DNA of 64,000 nucleotides from Pseudomonas serbica (GTDB lineage Bacteria > Pseudomonadota > Gammaproteobacteria > Pseudomonadales > Pseudomonadaceae), in assembly GCF_028823535.1 (NCBI RefSeq), contig NZ_JAQIYM010000003.1:393217-457216 (forward strand), given 5' to 3'. How positions within the stretch are numbered: position 1 is the first letter of the stretch; each line of letters starts with the position of its first letter. Under the pieces are notes generated by a model that was given only the letters and a program-made list of their open reading frames with translations, had not been told where the DNA came from and did not search any database. A program made the position numbers and the translations under genes. Below, one piece after another: positions 25,509-35,274 of this stretch.

Positions 25509-27428
25509 ATGAATAGCTGGTTCGGCAACATCAGCGTGAACCTGAAACTGGGCTTGGGCTTCGGCCTGGTCCTGGCCCTGACCTGCATCCTCGCCCTGAC
25601 CGGCTGGACCAGCCTGGGCAGCCTGATTGACCGCAGCAACTGGATGAGTGACATCACCCAGCTCAACGCCGGCCTGACCAAGCTGCGCGTGGTGCGCCTG
25701 CAGTACATGCTGACCAACGGTGACGAAGCCACCGCGCAGAACGTGCAGACCACCCTGCAGGCTTTTTCCGACCAGCAGCAAGCGCTGCTGGCGAAGTTCA
25801 AGAGCCCGGAAAACCTCAAGCTGCTCAAAGAGCAAGGCACTGTCATAGACGCCTACAAGACGTCCCTGGCGAAGATGCGTGGTGCCTACCGCACGGGCAA
25901 CAGCGCGCGTGACGCCATGGGGGCCAACGCCGAAACGGCCAACACGCTGATCGACGATCTGAACAGCCGCGTGCAACAACTGCCGCCGAGCGATCAGCGT
26001 TTCGAACAGTTCCAGGCCATCACCGCGGCCAAGCAAGCGTTCTTGCTGGCCCGCTACGAAGTGCGTGGCTACACCGCGACCACCAATGCCGAGACCGAGC
26101 AAAAAGCCGTGGCCCAACTGGACGCCGCGATTGCCAGCCTGAAACAGCTCAATGTGCATCTCACCGACGTCCAGCCCGAGGCCCTGCGCCAACTGGAAAC
26201 CGCGCTGGGCAACTACCGCAGTGCCTTGCAGGCTTACAAAGCTGCGAACAGCGAGGCCGTGCAGGCGCGCAAGGAAATGACTGACCAAGGTGCGGCCATC
26301 GTCAGCCTGAGCGAGCAGCTGTATCAGATCCAGCTCGACCGTCGTGACGCAGAAAGCGCCCAGGCGCGTACCCTGCAACTGATCAGCACCCTGCTGGCCT
26401 TGTTGGTGGGCATTATTGCCGCCGTCGTCATCACCCGGCAGATCACCGGTCCGCTGCGCGAAACCCTGGCCGTGGTCGATCGCATCGCCAGCGGCGACCT
26501 GTCCCAGGACGTCCGGGTGACGCGCCGCGACGAGCTGGGTGTCTTGCAACAAGGCATTGCCCGCATGGGCGTGACCCTGCGCGACCTGATCAGTGGTATC
26601 CGCGACGGCGTTACCCAGATCGCCAGCGCGGCCGAAGAGCTGTCGGCCGTGACCGAGCAGACCAGCGCCGGGGTCAACAGCCAGAAAGTCGAGACCGACC
26701 AGGTCGCCACCGCCATGCACGAGATGACCGCCACTGTGCAGGAAGTCGCGCGCAATGCCGAGCAAGCCTCCCAGGCCGCCGCCGCGGCGGATGGTGAAGC
26801 ACGCGAAGGGGACAAAGTGGTCGGCGAGGCCATCACCCAGATCGAACGCCTGGCCAGCGAGGTGGCACGTTCCACTGAAGCCATGGGCCTGTTGCAACAG
26901 GAAAGCGACAAGATCGGCAGCGTCATGGACGTGATCAAGGCCGTGGCCGAACAGACCAATCTGCTGGCGCTCAACGCGGCCATCGAAGCGGCACGCGCCG
27001 GTGAAGCCGGACGCGGTTTTGCCGTGGTGGCCGACGAAGTGCGGGGCCTGGCCCAACGCACGCAGAAATCCACCGAGGAAATCGAAGGCCTGGTGGCCGC
27101 CCTGCAGAACGGCACCCAACAAGTGGCGACCGTGATGAACAACAGCCGCACCCTGACCGACAGCAGCGTGGCCCTGACCCGCAAGGCCGGCGCCTCACTG
27201 GAGAACATCACCCGCACGGTGTCCAACATCCAGTCGATGAACCAGCAGATTGCGGCAGCCGCCGAGCAGCAAAGCGCGGTAGCCGAAGAGATCAGCCGCA
27301 GCATCGTCAACGTGCGCGACGTCTCGGAACAGACCGCCGCGGCCAGCGATGAGACGGCGGCGTCCAGTGTCGAGCTGGCGCGGCTGGGGAATCAGTTGCA
27401 GATGATGGTCAGTCACTTCCGCGTCTGA
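25509..27428 (+). CDS. Methyl-accepting chemotaxis protein with HBM-type sensor domain
   Basis: This 639-residue transmembrane receptor has a first membrane helix at about 12-34. A wholly helical periplasmic domain of about 260 residues follows, the size of the two-bundle HBM domain that binds organic acids in McpS-type receptors. A second helix ([18 protein letters not shown]) lies near 295-313, then a HAMP domain and the signalling hairpin. The hairpin tip [20 protein letters not shown] is canonical. There is no C-terminal CheR-binding pentapeptide. GGAGGA eight bases upstream fixes ATG 25509. The ligand is unknown; a TCA-type acid is a reasonable guess. Confidence 0.92.
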   Translation: MNSWFGNISVNLKLGLGFGLVLALTCILALTGWTSLGSLIDRSNWMSDITQLNAGLTKLRVVRLQYMLTNGDEATAQNVQTTLQAFSDQQQALLAKFKSPENLKLLKEQGTVIDAYKTSLAKMRGAYRTGNSARDAMGANAETANTLIDDLNSRVQQLPPSDQRFEQFQAITAAKQAFLLARYEVRGYTATTNAETEQKAVAQLDAAIASLKQLNVHLTDVQPEALRQLETALGNYRSALQAYKAANSEAVQARKEMTDQGAAIVSLSEQLYQIQLDRRDAESAQARTLQLISTLLALLVGIIAAVVITRQITGPLRETLAVVDRIASGDLSQDVRVTRRDELGVLQQGIARMGVTLRDLISGIRDGVTQIASAAEELSAVTEQTSAGVNSQKVETDQVATAMHEMTATVQEVARNAEQASQAAAAADGEAREGDKVVGEAITQIERLASEVARSTEAMGLLQQESDKIGSVMDVIKAVAEQTNLLALNAAIEAARAGEAGRGFAVVADEVRGLAQRTQKSTEEIEGLVAALQNGTQQVATVMNNSRTLTDSSVALTRKAGASLENITRTVSNIQSMNQQIAAAAEQQSAVAEEISRSIVNVRDVSEQTAAASDETAASSVELARLGNQLQMMVSHFRV

Positions 27429-27456
27429 CGCTCACTGCGCGGTGCATGAAAGATCC

Positions 27457-27523
27457 ATTCGCGAGCAGGCTCGCTCCCACAGGTTCGATGTGCATCCTGT
27501 GGGAGCGAGCCTGCTCGCGAAGG
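27457..27523. repeat. REP doublet
   Basis: Inverted REP copies with a GAGCAGGCTCGCTCC variant core lie at 27457-27482 and 27496-27523, separated by only 13 bases. They are between the convergent chemoreceptor and D-aminoacylase genes. Confidence 0.85.
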
Positions 27524-27653
27524 GGATATGGCAAACAACCTAGGTGCCTGCATTGGCGAGCAGGTAGATTCAAGTGCCTCCCATATCCATCAAAACGATC
27601 GAGTAATACTGGCACGAAGCGGTTAACGATCCTGCGCGCTTGGCTGCGATCTT

Positions 27654-29117
27654 TTAGCCGTGCTGGAACCCTTCGCGCAAATCTCCTTCCCGCGCCAGGA
27701 ACCGCCCTTCCCTGCGCCCGTTCGCCTGACCGTCCTGGTAACTCAATACCCCGTTGACCCACACGCCATCGATGCCTTCGGCCGCTCGCTGCGGATCATT
27801 GAAGTCCGCGACATCGCGAATGGTCGCCGGGTCGAACAGCACCAGGTCGGCCCAGTGGCCTTCACGGATCTCGCCCCTTTGGTTCAAGCCGAATCGCGCC
27901 GCCGACAGGCCGGTCATCTTGTGCACGGCGGTGTGCAGTGGGAACAGTCCTACATCACGGCTGAAATGTCCGAGCACCCGCGGGAAGGCGCCCCACAGGC
28001 GTGGATGGGGAAACGGATCTTCTGGCAGGCCGTCGGAGCCGACCATCGACAGCGGGTGCGCGAGAATCCGTCGCACATCTGTTTCGTCCATCCCGTAATA
28101 CACCGCTCCGGCCGGTTGCAACTGACGGGCGGCATCGAGCAACGACAGGTTCCACTCGGCAGCGATGTCCATCAGGTCGCGCCCGCCCATCTGCGGGTGT
28201 GGCGTCGACCAGGTGATGGTAATGCGGTGGGCATCGGTGACTTGCTTGAGGTCCAGCGTCGAGGAGCTGGCGGCATAGGGATAACAATCGCAGCCCACCG
28301 GGTGGGTTTTCGCCGCCTGTTCAAGGGACGCCAGCAGTTGCGGGCTGCGCCCCCAGTTACCGGCCCCGGCACATTTGAGGTGGGAAATGATCACCGGGGA
28401 TTTCGCATGGCGGCCGATCTGGAACGCCTCGTCCATGGCCTCCAGCACCGGCTCGAATTCGCTGCGCAAATGGGTGGTGTAGACCGCTCCGAACGCGGTC
28501 AGCTCTTCGGTCAGTTGCATCACTTCATCGGTGGAGGCCGAGAACGCGCTGGCGTACGCAAGACCAGTGGACAAGCCCAGGGCGCCGGCTTCGAGACTGT
28601 CACGCAGTTGCGCGCGCATCGCGGCAATTTCGCCCGGCGTGGCGGTGCGGAACAGGTCGTCGAGGTGGTTGCTGCGCAACGCGGTGTGGCCCACCAATGC
28701 GGCGACGTTCAGCGTGGTGTTCGCCGCCTCGACCGCCGCACGGTAATCGCTGAACTTCGGGTAAACAAACGCCGCCGCGCTGCCGAGCAGGTTCATCGGG
28801 TCCGGCGGATCGCCGCGCAGGCTCACCGGCGACGCACTGATCCCGCAATTGCCGACGATCACCGTGGTCACACCCTGGCTGAGCTTGGGCAGCATCTGCG
28901 GCTGACGGATCACCACCGTGTCGTCGTGGGTGTGCACATCGATGAAGCCGGGCGCCAGGACGCGGCCGGCGGCATCGATTTCTTCGCGAGCCTGGGCATC
29001 CTGCAAGTTGCCGATGCGCTCGATGCGGCCATTGCGGATTGCCACGTCGGCCGGGTAGCCAGGGCTGTTGCTGCCGTCGATGACCAGGGCATTGCGAATC
29101 AGCGTGTCGTACATCAT
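27654..29117 (-). CDS. N-acyl-D-amino-acid deacylase (D-aminoacylase)
   Basis: The 487-residue amidohydrolase removes the acyl group from N-acyl-D-amino acids. It shows the metal-binding HTHDD motif (FIDVHTHDD) after an N-terminal beta segment, GNCGIS, a GHTALR segment, HLRSE, HLKCAG and the late GSDGLPEDPFPHPR, all characteristic of D-aminoacylases. ATG 29117 (next ATG 29114) has GGGAG just upstream. It starts one base beyond the stop of the RpiR-type regulator and follows the GntP permease gene, so uptake, control and hydrolysis are encoded together. Confidence 0.9.
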   Translation of the reverse strand: MMYDTLIRNALVIDGSNSPGYPADVAIRNGRIERIGNLQDAQAREEIDAAGRVLAPGFIDVHTHDDTVVIRQPQMLPKLSQGVTTVIVGNCGISASPVSLRGDPPDPMNLLGSAAAFVYPKFSDYRAAVEAANTTLNVAALVGHTALRSNHLDDLFRTATPGEIAAMRAQLRDSLEAGALGLSTGLAYASAFSASTDEVMQLTEELTAFGAVYTTHLRSEFEPVLEAMDEAFQIGRHAKSPVIISHLKCAGAGNWGRSPQLLASLEQAAKTHPVGCDCYPYAASSSTLDLKQVTDAHRITITWSTPHPQMGGRDLMDIAAEWNLSLLDAARQLQPAGAVYYGMDETDVRRILAHPLSMVGSDGLPEDPFPHPRLWGAFPRVLGHFSRDVGLFPLHTAVHKMTGLSAARFGLNQRGEIREGHWADLVLFDPATIRDVADFNDPQRAAEGIDGVWVNGVLSYQDGQANGRREGRFLAREGDLREGFQHG

Positions 29118-29118
29118 G

Positions 29119-29979
29119 TCAGTCTCCCAGCGGCAGGTGATCGTCGCCGCCGCGGTAATCGTCCAGGGCGAGTTTGATCCGCCGCAGGCGCTCTTGATTG
29201 TCTTGAGGATTGGCCAGTGCCAGCTCGGTGGCAAGCACATCGATGGCGAGCAACATGCCGTAGCGCGCCGCGGTCGGCTTGTAGATGAACGAGGTCTCGG
29301 CGCTTTGCAGCGGCAACACGATGTCGGCCAATTGCGCCAGCGGCGAATCGGCTCGGGTAATGGCCAGGATGGGCGCCCCGTAGTTGCGGGCCAGTTCCAC
29401 GGTTTCCAGCAGCTCGGGGGTGATGCCCGTCAGTGAACAAACGATCACTACCTGATCGACGCTGAGACTGGCCGCCGTGATCCGCATCATCACCGCGTCA
29501 TGACAGACCGCGATCGGGTAGCCCAGGCGCACCAGGCGCACTTGCAACTCATCGCTGCACAAGGTCGAGCAGCCGCCCATGCCGAAAGCGTGGATCATCC
29601 GCGCCTTGCCCAGCAGTTTCACCGCATCGGCGAATCGCGATTCGTCGAAGGCCGACAGGTGCTGGCGCAGGGTCGACTCGATGTCGCCGACAATCTGCCC
29701 GTAGAATGCCGACTGCTCCGGCGTGCCTGCCGGGTCGAGAAAACGGCTGCCGACGCCGCTGGCCTGGGCCAGTTGCAAACGCAGGTCGCGCAAATCCTTG
29801 CAGCCGACCGTACGGGCGAAACGCGAGAGCGTGGCGGTGCTGACTTCTGCGCGCAGCGCCAGCTCATCGAGGCTGGCGGAAGCGGCGAACCCCACATCGT
29901 CGAGCATCAGGCGCGCGATGCGCCCTTCGCCGGCGCTGAAGGAATCCTGGCGGGCGCGGATCTGGTAGAGGATGTCCAT
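29119..29979 (-). CDS. RpiR-family transcriptional regulator
   Basis: The 286-residue protein has an N-terminal helix-turn-helix of the RpiR type (about 1-77; SASLDELALRAEVSTATLSR) and a C-terminal SIS domain (about 120-250) with FGMGGCSTLC and VCSLTGITPE. SIS domains usually bind sugar phosphates or amino-sugar derivatives. Located between the permease and deacylase genes and transcribed with them, it probably controls this operon in response to its substrate. Confidence 0.88.
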   Translation of the reverse strand: MDILYQIRARQDSFSAGEGRIARLMLDDVGFAASASLDELALRAEVSTATLSRFARTVGCKDLRDLRLQLAQASGVGSRFLDPAGTPEQSAFYGQIVGDIESTLRQHLSAFDESRFADAVKLLGKARMIHAFGMGGCSTLCSDELQVRLVRLGYPIAVCHDAVMMRITAASLSVDQVVIVCSLTGITPELLETVELARNYGAPILAITRADSPLAQLADIVLPLQSAETSFIYKPTAARYGMLLAIDVLATELALANPQDNQERLRRIKLALDDYRGGDDHLPLGD

Positions 29980-29994
29980 GGCAGGCGGCTCCGG

Positions 29995-31344
29995 CTAAAT
30001 CAGGTAGGAAAGGCCCACGGTCAGGCCGAAGGCGACGAGCGAGATCAGGGTCTCCAGCACCGTCCAGGTCTTGAAGGTCTGGGTGACCGTCATATTGAAG
30101 TATTCCTTGATCAGCCAGAAGCCGCCGTCGTTGACGTGGGAAAAAATCACCGAGCCTGCCCCCGTCGCCAGCACCAGCAACTCCGGATGCGGATAACCCA
30201 TGGCGACGGCGACGGGCGCGACCACGCCCGAGGCGGTGGTCATGGCCACGGTGGCGGAACCGGTGGCGATGCGCATCAATGCGGCGAACAACCAGCCCAT
30301 CAGCAACGGCGACAGGTGAAATTCGTGGGCCAGGCCGACGATCTGGTCGGTGACACCGGCGTCCACGAGGATCCGGTTGAGGCCGCCGCCGGCGCCCACC
30401 AGCAAAGTGATGCTGGCGGTGGGCGCCAGGCATTCGTTGGTGAACTTGAGGATCGACTCGCGATTGAAACCCTGGGCCAGGCCGAGGGTCCAGAAGCTCA
30501 GCAAGGTCGCCAGCAGCAGCGCGATGACCGAGTTGCCGATGAACAGCAGGAACTGGTTGAGGCCGCTGCCCGGGGTGGAAATCAGGTTGGCCCAGCCGCC
30601 GATCAGCATCAGCACAACCGGCAACAGGATGGTCGCCATGGTCAGGCCGAAACTCGGCAGGCTGTCGCGCGGTTCGCGTTCGAGGAACTGCCGCTCCAGC
30701 GGGTTTTCCGCCGGCAGCTGGATACGCGGCACGATGAATTTGGCGTACAGGGGACCGGCGATGATCGCGGTCGGAATGCCGATCGCAATCGCATAGAGCA
30801 AGGTCTGCCCCACCGACGCCTGGTACACCTGCACCGCCAGCATCGCCGCCGGGTGCGGCGGTACCAGCGCATGCACCACCGAAAGACCGGCCACCATCGG
30901 CAGGCCGACCATCAGGATCGACACGCCGACCCGCCGCGCCACGGTGAACGCAATCGGCACCAGCAACACGAAACCGACCTCGAAGAACAACGGCAGCCCC
31001 ACCAGGAAGGCGATGCAGACCATCGCCCAATGCGCGTTCCTTTCGCCGAAGCGGTCGATCAAGGTGCGGGCTACCTGCTCGGCGCCACCGGACTCGGCCA
31101 TCATCTTGCCGAGCATGGTGCCCAGCGCCACCACCAGCGCGATATGCCCAAGAGTCTTGCCGACACCCGCCTCATAGGCCCCGACCACGCCGGACGGCGG
31201 CATGCCCGCCACCAGCGCCAGGCCGATGGAAATCAGCGTGATGACAATGAACGGATTGAGCCGATAACGGGCGATCAGCACGATCAGCGCGATGATGGCG
31301 ACAGCGGCATACACCAGCAGCCAATAGCCGAAGGACGGGGTCAT
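29995..31344 (-). CDS. GntP-family permease
   Basis: A 449-residue inner-membrane transporter with about 12 hydrophobic helices and GntP hallmarks, including FEVGFVLLVPI, a VPPHPAA loop and the C-terminal HVNDGGFW motif. GntP proteins carry gluconate-type acids. Here linkage to D-aminoacylase suggests transport of N-acyl-D-amino acids or a related acid. ATG 31344 has GAGGAG seven bases upstream; a longer upstream frame is not supported. It is the first gene of a three-gene operon. Confidence 0.9.
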   Translation of the reverse strand: MTPSFGYWLLVYAAVAIIALIVLIARYRLNPFIVITLISIGLALVAGMPPSGVVGAYEAGVGKTLGHIALVVALGTMLGKMMAESGGAEQVARTLIDRFGERNAHWAMVCIAFLVGLPLFFEVGFVLLVPIAFTVARRVGVSILMVGLPMVAGLSVVHALVPPHPAAMLAVQVYQASVGQTLLYAIAIGIPTAIIAGPLYAKFIVPRIQLPAENPLERQFLEREPRDSLPSFGLTMATILLPVVLMLIGGWANLISTPGSGLNQFLLFIGNSVIALLLATLLSFWTLGLAQGFNRESILKFTNECLAPTASITLLVGAGGGLNRILVDAGVTDQIVGLAHEFHLSPLLMGWLFAALMRIATGSATVAMTTASGVVAPVAVAMGYPHPELLVLATGAGSVIFSHVNDGGFWLIKEYFNMTVTQTFKTWTVLETLISLVAFGLTVGLSYLI

Positions 31345-31663
31345 GCGGTACTCCTCGAGAGGGTCACGTCGAAAGTTTTGTGAAACTCTTAAAACATTTC
31401 GAGGCGCGACTTTCAAACGAGGTGAAAGTAATTTTCGTGCAGAGGTAAGGGATGTCGCTCAGAGATATGGCGTGTCGCGAATAATGAAAATCAGGCAGCT
31501 AGATTTTCATTACCTCACCGAGCACTGATCGTTCCCACGCTCTGCGTGGGAATGCCTCCACGGACGCTCCGCGTTCGGCTTTGGAAGGGACGCGGAGCGT
31601 CCCGGGCTGCATTCCCACGCAGAGCGTGGGAACGATCATCAGGCAGGCGATGCGCCGGTGATC
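31345..31663. other. Intergenic region holding the permease operon promoter and a palindromic element
   Basis: The 319 bases between the permease start and the SulP gene end include an AT-rich stretch at about 31,370-31,510, where the GntP operon promoter must lie, and the nested palindrome at 31526-31638. RpiR binding sites are expected here, but I could not identify a clear one. Confidence 0.4.
31526..31638. repeat. 113-base nested palindromic repeat
   Basis: The outer arms, 31526-31555 and 31609-31638, are inverted copies, each itself a hairpin (CCCACGC-TCT-GCGTGGG). Between them GGACGCTCCGCG and CGCGGAGCGTCC form a third hairpin. The element differs in sequence from the REP family in the rest of the window and probably belongs to another dispersed Pseudomonas repeat class. 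Confidence 0.8.
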
Positions 31664-33109
31664 TCAGTCGTGTTGCACCCGGGCGCGCTTGAGCAGTTTC
31701 TTGCAGCGCTCGGACAGGCCCAGCACCCGCAGGTGTTTGCCGGCCTTGCTGTAACGCTCGCGCAGGGTGTCCAGCGCGGCAATGGCCGAGTAGTCGACGA
31801 AGCTCAGGTGATGACAATCGAGGGTCACCTGAGCCGGGTCGTTGGCCGGGTCGAATTGGTTGAGGAAAGGGGTCGTCGAGGCGAAGAACAGCGTGCCGTG
31901 CACGCGGTAAAGCTTGCTGCCGTCGCTTTCCAGATGACTGTCGGCGTACAGCTGCCGAGCTTGCTGCCAGGCGAAATTGAGCGCCGCAATGATGATGCCG
32001 CACAGCACCGCCATGGCCAGGTCGGTGAACACCGTGATCACCGTCACCGCGATAATCACCAGTACATCATTCAACGGCACCTTGTTCAGCACCCGCAGCG
32101 AAGCCCAGGCGAAAGTCTGCTGCGAGACCACGAACATCACCCCCACCAACGCCGCCAACGGAATACGTTCGATCAGCGGCGACAGGAACAGGATGAACAG
32201 CAGGATCGACACCCCGGCCACCACACCGGACAGCCGCCCGCGCCCCCCGGAGCTCAAGTTGATGACGGTCTGGCCGATCATCGCGCAACCGCCCATGCCA
32301 CCAAACATACCGGACACCACATTGGCCGCGCCCAGCGCCACGCACTCGCGATCGGGGTAACCGCGGCTCTCGGTGAATTCGTCGGTGAGGTTGAGGGTCA
32401 ACAGGGTTTCCAGCAGGCCGACCATCGCCATCAAGAACGCGTAGGGCGCAATGATGCTTAGGGTTTCCAGGTTCCAGGGAATGTCTGGCAAGGCAAATGT
32501 CGGCAAGCCGCCGGCGATGTGTGCCATGTCGCCCAAGGTCCGGGTTGGCAGGCCGAGGAAGTGCACAGCCAACCCCACTCCCAAGATCGCCACCAACGCC
32601 GGCGGTATCGCGCGGGTCAGACGCGGCAGCACATAGACAACCGCCATCGTCACCGCCACCAACCCGATCATGTAGTACAACGGCGTACCGCTCAGCCAGG
32701 TCTCACCACTCTTGAAGTGCTCAAGCTGCGCCAGGGCAATGACGATTGCCAGGCCGTTGACGAACCCCAGCATCACCGGGTGCGGCACCATCCGCACCAG
32801 CTTGCCCAGGCGCAGCAGGCCGAACGCCGCCATGATCAACCCGCCCAGCAGCACCGTCGCCAGCAGGTACTGCACACCGTGCTGCACCACCAGCGCGACG
32901 ATCACCACCGCCATCGACCCGGCAGCACCTGACACCATGCCCGGCCGGCCACCGAACAGTGCGGTCAAGGTGCAAATGATGAACGCACCATACAGCCCCA
33001 TCAGCGGATTGAGATGAGCCACCAGCGCGAAGGCAATGCATTCGGGTAACAGGGCGAAAGACGTCGTGAGCCCGGCCAGGGCATCGGCGCGTAGATGTTT
33101 TGGTTTCAT
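31664..33109 (-). CDS. SulP-family anion transporter
   Basis: The 481-residue protein has a SulP transport domain with ADALAGLTTSFALLPECIAF at the start, GMFGGMGGCAMIGQT in the middle and about 10-12 membrane segments. A cytoplasmic STAS domain occupies the last 90 residues (DCHHLSFVDYSAIAALDTL). SulP proteins move sulfate, bicarbonate or dicarboxylates; the substrate here is unknown. ATG 33109 is assumed; ATG 33121 is in frame and neither has a clear ribosome site. It is flanked by repeats and appears to be transcribed alone. Confidence 0.88.
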   Translation of the reverse strand: MKPKHLRADALAGLTTSFALLPECIAFALVAHLNPLMGLYGAFIICTLTALFGGRPGMVSGAAGSMAVVIVALVVQHGVQYLLATVLLGGLIMAAFGLLRLGKLVRMVPHPVMLGFVNGLAIVIALAQLEHFKSGETWLSGTPLYYMIGLVAVTMAVVYVLPRLTRAIPPALVAILGVGLAVHFLGLPTRTLGDMAHIAGGLPTFALPDIPWNLETLSIIAPYAFLMAMVGLLETLLTLNLTDEFTESRGYPDRECVALGAANVVSGMFGGMGGCAMIGQTVINLSSGGRGRLSGVVAGVSILLFILFLSPLIERIPLAALVGVMFVVSQQTFAWASLRVLNKVPLNDVLVIIAVTVITVFTDLAMAVLCGIIIAALNFAWQQARQLYADSHLESDGSKLYRVHGTLFFASTTPFLNQFDPANDPAQVTLDCHHLSFVDYSAIAALDTLRERYSKAGKHLRVLGLSERCKKLLKRARVQHD

Positions 33110-33198
33110 GGGGGACCGCATGCAGGGAGTAGCAAGAATGAGTGTGCGGATGTTACGGAATCGAGGGCATTGCGGCCAGTTTAAGCGACTTCAGAAAT

Positions 33199-33285
33199 GC
33201 CTTCGCGAGCAAGCCCGCTCCCACAGTTAACCGCATTGTCCAGACGGACGCGGTCTAATGTGGGAGCGGGCTTGCTCGCGAAAGC
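33199..33285. repeat. REP doublet
   Basis: Inverted REP copies lie at 33199-33226 and 33258-33285, separated by about 31 bases, between the SulP gene start and the end of the epimerase gene. Confidence 0.85.
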
Positions 33286-33307
33286 AGCAACTCGGTCTAA
33301 AGCGAAC

Positions 33308-34201
33308 TCACACCATCTCGTGACGAATCCACTCCAATACCGACGTACGCTTCGGCACCCAGCCCAATATCTCCCGCGCACGCGTGCCGCGCACCCGGCT
33401 GTTGGAGCCCAGGCCATAGTTGGCCATTTCATAGCCCCACTCGGCTTCGGCATCCTTCAAAGGCCAGTCTTGCGGCTTGCCCAGGTTCAACGCCTCGGCC
33501 ATCGCCGTGGTCATGTCGATGAACGACGCTTCGCCGCTTTCGACGAAGTAGAACGTGCCTGGGACGTTTTTGCTCAGCGCCAGCAGGTACAGGGCCACCA
33601 CGTCTTCGATGTGCACGTTGGACCAGATGTTCTGCCCGGTGCCGACATGCCGGACCACACCGCTTTTGCGTGCCTGCTTCAGCAAGCGCGGCAGCTGCAC
33701 GCTGTCGCGATTGACGCCCAGGCTGTGGCCATAGATCAGCGTGTTGCAGATGACGGCCGAGTTCACGCCATCCTTGGCCGCGGCGAGAATGAGAGTGTCG
33801 ATGGCCACGCGTGCAGCCTTGTCCACGGTGGGTTCCGGCAGATTGTCTTCACGGTAGATAACGTCGCTGGACTTGCCGCCCGAGGCATCGCCGACGATGC
33901 TCGAACCGCTGGTGTGCAGGAACACCTTGTTGGTGCCGCGCAGGGCATCGAGCAAGGCTTCGACAGCGCCACGATGGTCGCTGCTGGCGGCGTTGATCAC
34001 GGCGTCGGCCGCTTTGGCCTGTTCGGCTAACAGTGCGCTGTCATCCAGCGTGCCGATTACGGGTGTGATGCCCAGTGCTTTCAGTTCATTCGCCTGTTCG
34101 GCATTGCGCACCAGGCCGGTAACCTTGTGACCGGCCTTGATCAGGCCAGTGGCGATGGAGCCGCCGATAAAACCGGCAGCACCGGTAACGAATACGTTCA
34201 T
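33308..34201 (-). CDS. NAD(P)-dependent epimerase/dehydratase family oxidoreductase
   Basis: The 297-residue extended short-chain dehydrogenase has the nucleotide-binding motif TGAAGFIGG at residues 6-14 and an acidic or neutral beta-2 end consistent with NADP or NAD binding. A C-terminal domain ends with a conserved LGWVP segment. The usual catalytic YxxxK is not obvious, so the substrate and even activity are uncertain. AGGGAG eight bases upstream supports ATG 34201. The gene ends next to a LysR regulator on the same strand that probably lies upstream of it. Confidence 0.75.
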   Translation of the reverse strand: MNVFVTGAAGFIGGSIATGLIKAGHKVTGLVRNAEQANELKALGITPVIGTLDDSALLAEQAKAADAVINAASSDHRGAVEALLDALRGTNKVFLHTSGSSIVGDASGGKSSDVIYREDNLPEPTVDKAARVAIDTLILAAAKDGVNSAVICNTLIYGHSLGVNRDSVQLPRLLKQARKSGVVRHVGTGQNIWSNVHIEDVVALYLLALSKNVPGTFYFVESGEASFIDMTTAMAEALNLGKPQDWPLKDAEAEWGYEMANYGLGSNSRVRGTRAREILGWVPKRTSVLEWIRHEMV

Positions 34202-34304
34202 GGAGAAACTCCCTGCGTTGATAAGTGATGCAACGAGTATCAAGGAGCGATCACTGGCGAAAAATCCCCGCTGACCCAATTCACTCTTGCGCAGGAATCA
34301 CGAA

Positions 34305-35216
34305 TCAGCCGCTAAAATCCGTGGAAGCGTACACCGCCAGTTTGCTCTGGATGAAGTCGAGGAAACACTGAATGCGCAAGGCCAGCTGCGAGTTGCGGTA
34401 ATACACCGCGTTGATCGGCTGGCGATAGCCGCTGTTGAATTCGGCCAGCAAAACCTTCAACCGTCCGGCACGAATGTCGTCGATGGTCATGTAGTGCGAC
34501 AGGCTGGCGATGCCTTGGCCTTCCAGCGCCAGGTGGCGGATGGTTTCGCCGCTGGAGGCGCTGAGCGACGCCTGGATCGGCCAGCGATCGCCGTGCACGT
34601 AGCGCAGCGGCCATTGGTTGAGGCCTTCGTTCTGGGTGAATCCCAGCAGGGTATGTTTGGCCAGGTCGGCCACGGCGGTCGGTGTGCCGTGTTGTTCCAG
34701 ATACGCCGGGCTGGCGACGATGTGCAGCGGGCTGCACCCCAGCGAGCGGGCGTGCAGGGTCGAGTCGGCCAGGGTGCCGATGCGGATGGCGATGTCGGTG
34801 CTTTGCTCGAGCAGGTCGATGATCAGGTCGTTGCTGTTGAGTTCGAGCTGGATGTCGGGATAGAGCCTGCGGAACTCATCGATGTAGGGCACGATGGCGT
34901 GCAGCATGAACGGTGACGCGGCGTTGATGCGCAAACGCCCGGACGGCGTTTGCTGGCGTGAGGACAGGCGCTCCTCGAGTTGATCCATCTGATCGAGGAT
35001 CAGCTTGGCGTGTTCGAAGAAATACTTGCCTTCCTCGGTCAGGTCCATGCGGCGCGTGGTGCGGTTGATCAGCGTGGTATCGAGCTTGGCCTCCAGCCGC
35101 GACAGCGTACGGCTGACCGCCGACGGCGTCTGCCCGACCTGCTCGGCCGCCGCGGAAATCGACCCACACTCGATCACGCAGACGAAAATCTGCAACTCAT
35201 CGGATCTGGCTTTCAC
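34305..35216 (-). CDS. LysR-family transcriptional regulator
   Basis: The 303-residue regulator has an N-terminal winged helix (about 1-60; AAAEQVGQTPSAVSRTLSRL) and a LysR substrate-binding domain (about 90-295). It precedes the epimerase gene on the same strand, with about 100 bases between them, so control of that gene is plausible. The subgroup resembles regulators of redox or aromatic genes, but no effector can be named. Confidence 0.88.
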   Translation of the reverse strand: MKARSDELQIFVCVIECGSISAAAEQVGQTPSAVSRTLSRLEAKLDTTLINRTTRRMDLTEEGKYFFEHAKLILDQMDQLEERLSSRQQTPSGRLRINAASPFMLHAIVPYIDEFRRLYPDIQLELNSNDLIIDLLEQSTDIAIRIGTLADSTLHARSLGCSPLHIVASPAYLEQHGTPTAVADLAKHTLLGFTQNEGLNQWPLRYVHGDRWPIQASLSASSGETIRHLALEGQGIASLSHYMTIDDIRAGRLKVLLAEFNSGYRQPINAVYYRNSQLALRIQCFLDFIQSKLAVYASTDFSG

Positions 35217-35274
35217 GGTTGCCCCTCATGCAAAAACAGGCTTGATAGTAGCCGGAAGCGGGGCAAAAGGAACC

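Noticed and set aside
25344..27122. 592-codon frame antisense to the chemoreceptor gene
   Set aside because: A high-GC shadow frame; its Gly/His/Gln/Ala-rich composition matches no protein and the plus-strand gene is certain.
29500..31383. 627-codon plus-strand frame across the GntP and RpiR genes
   Set aside because: Shadow frame rich in Arg, Gln, His and Gly; both minus-strand genes have clear family motifs.
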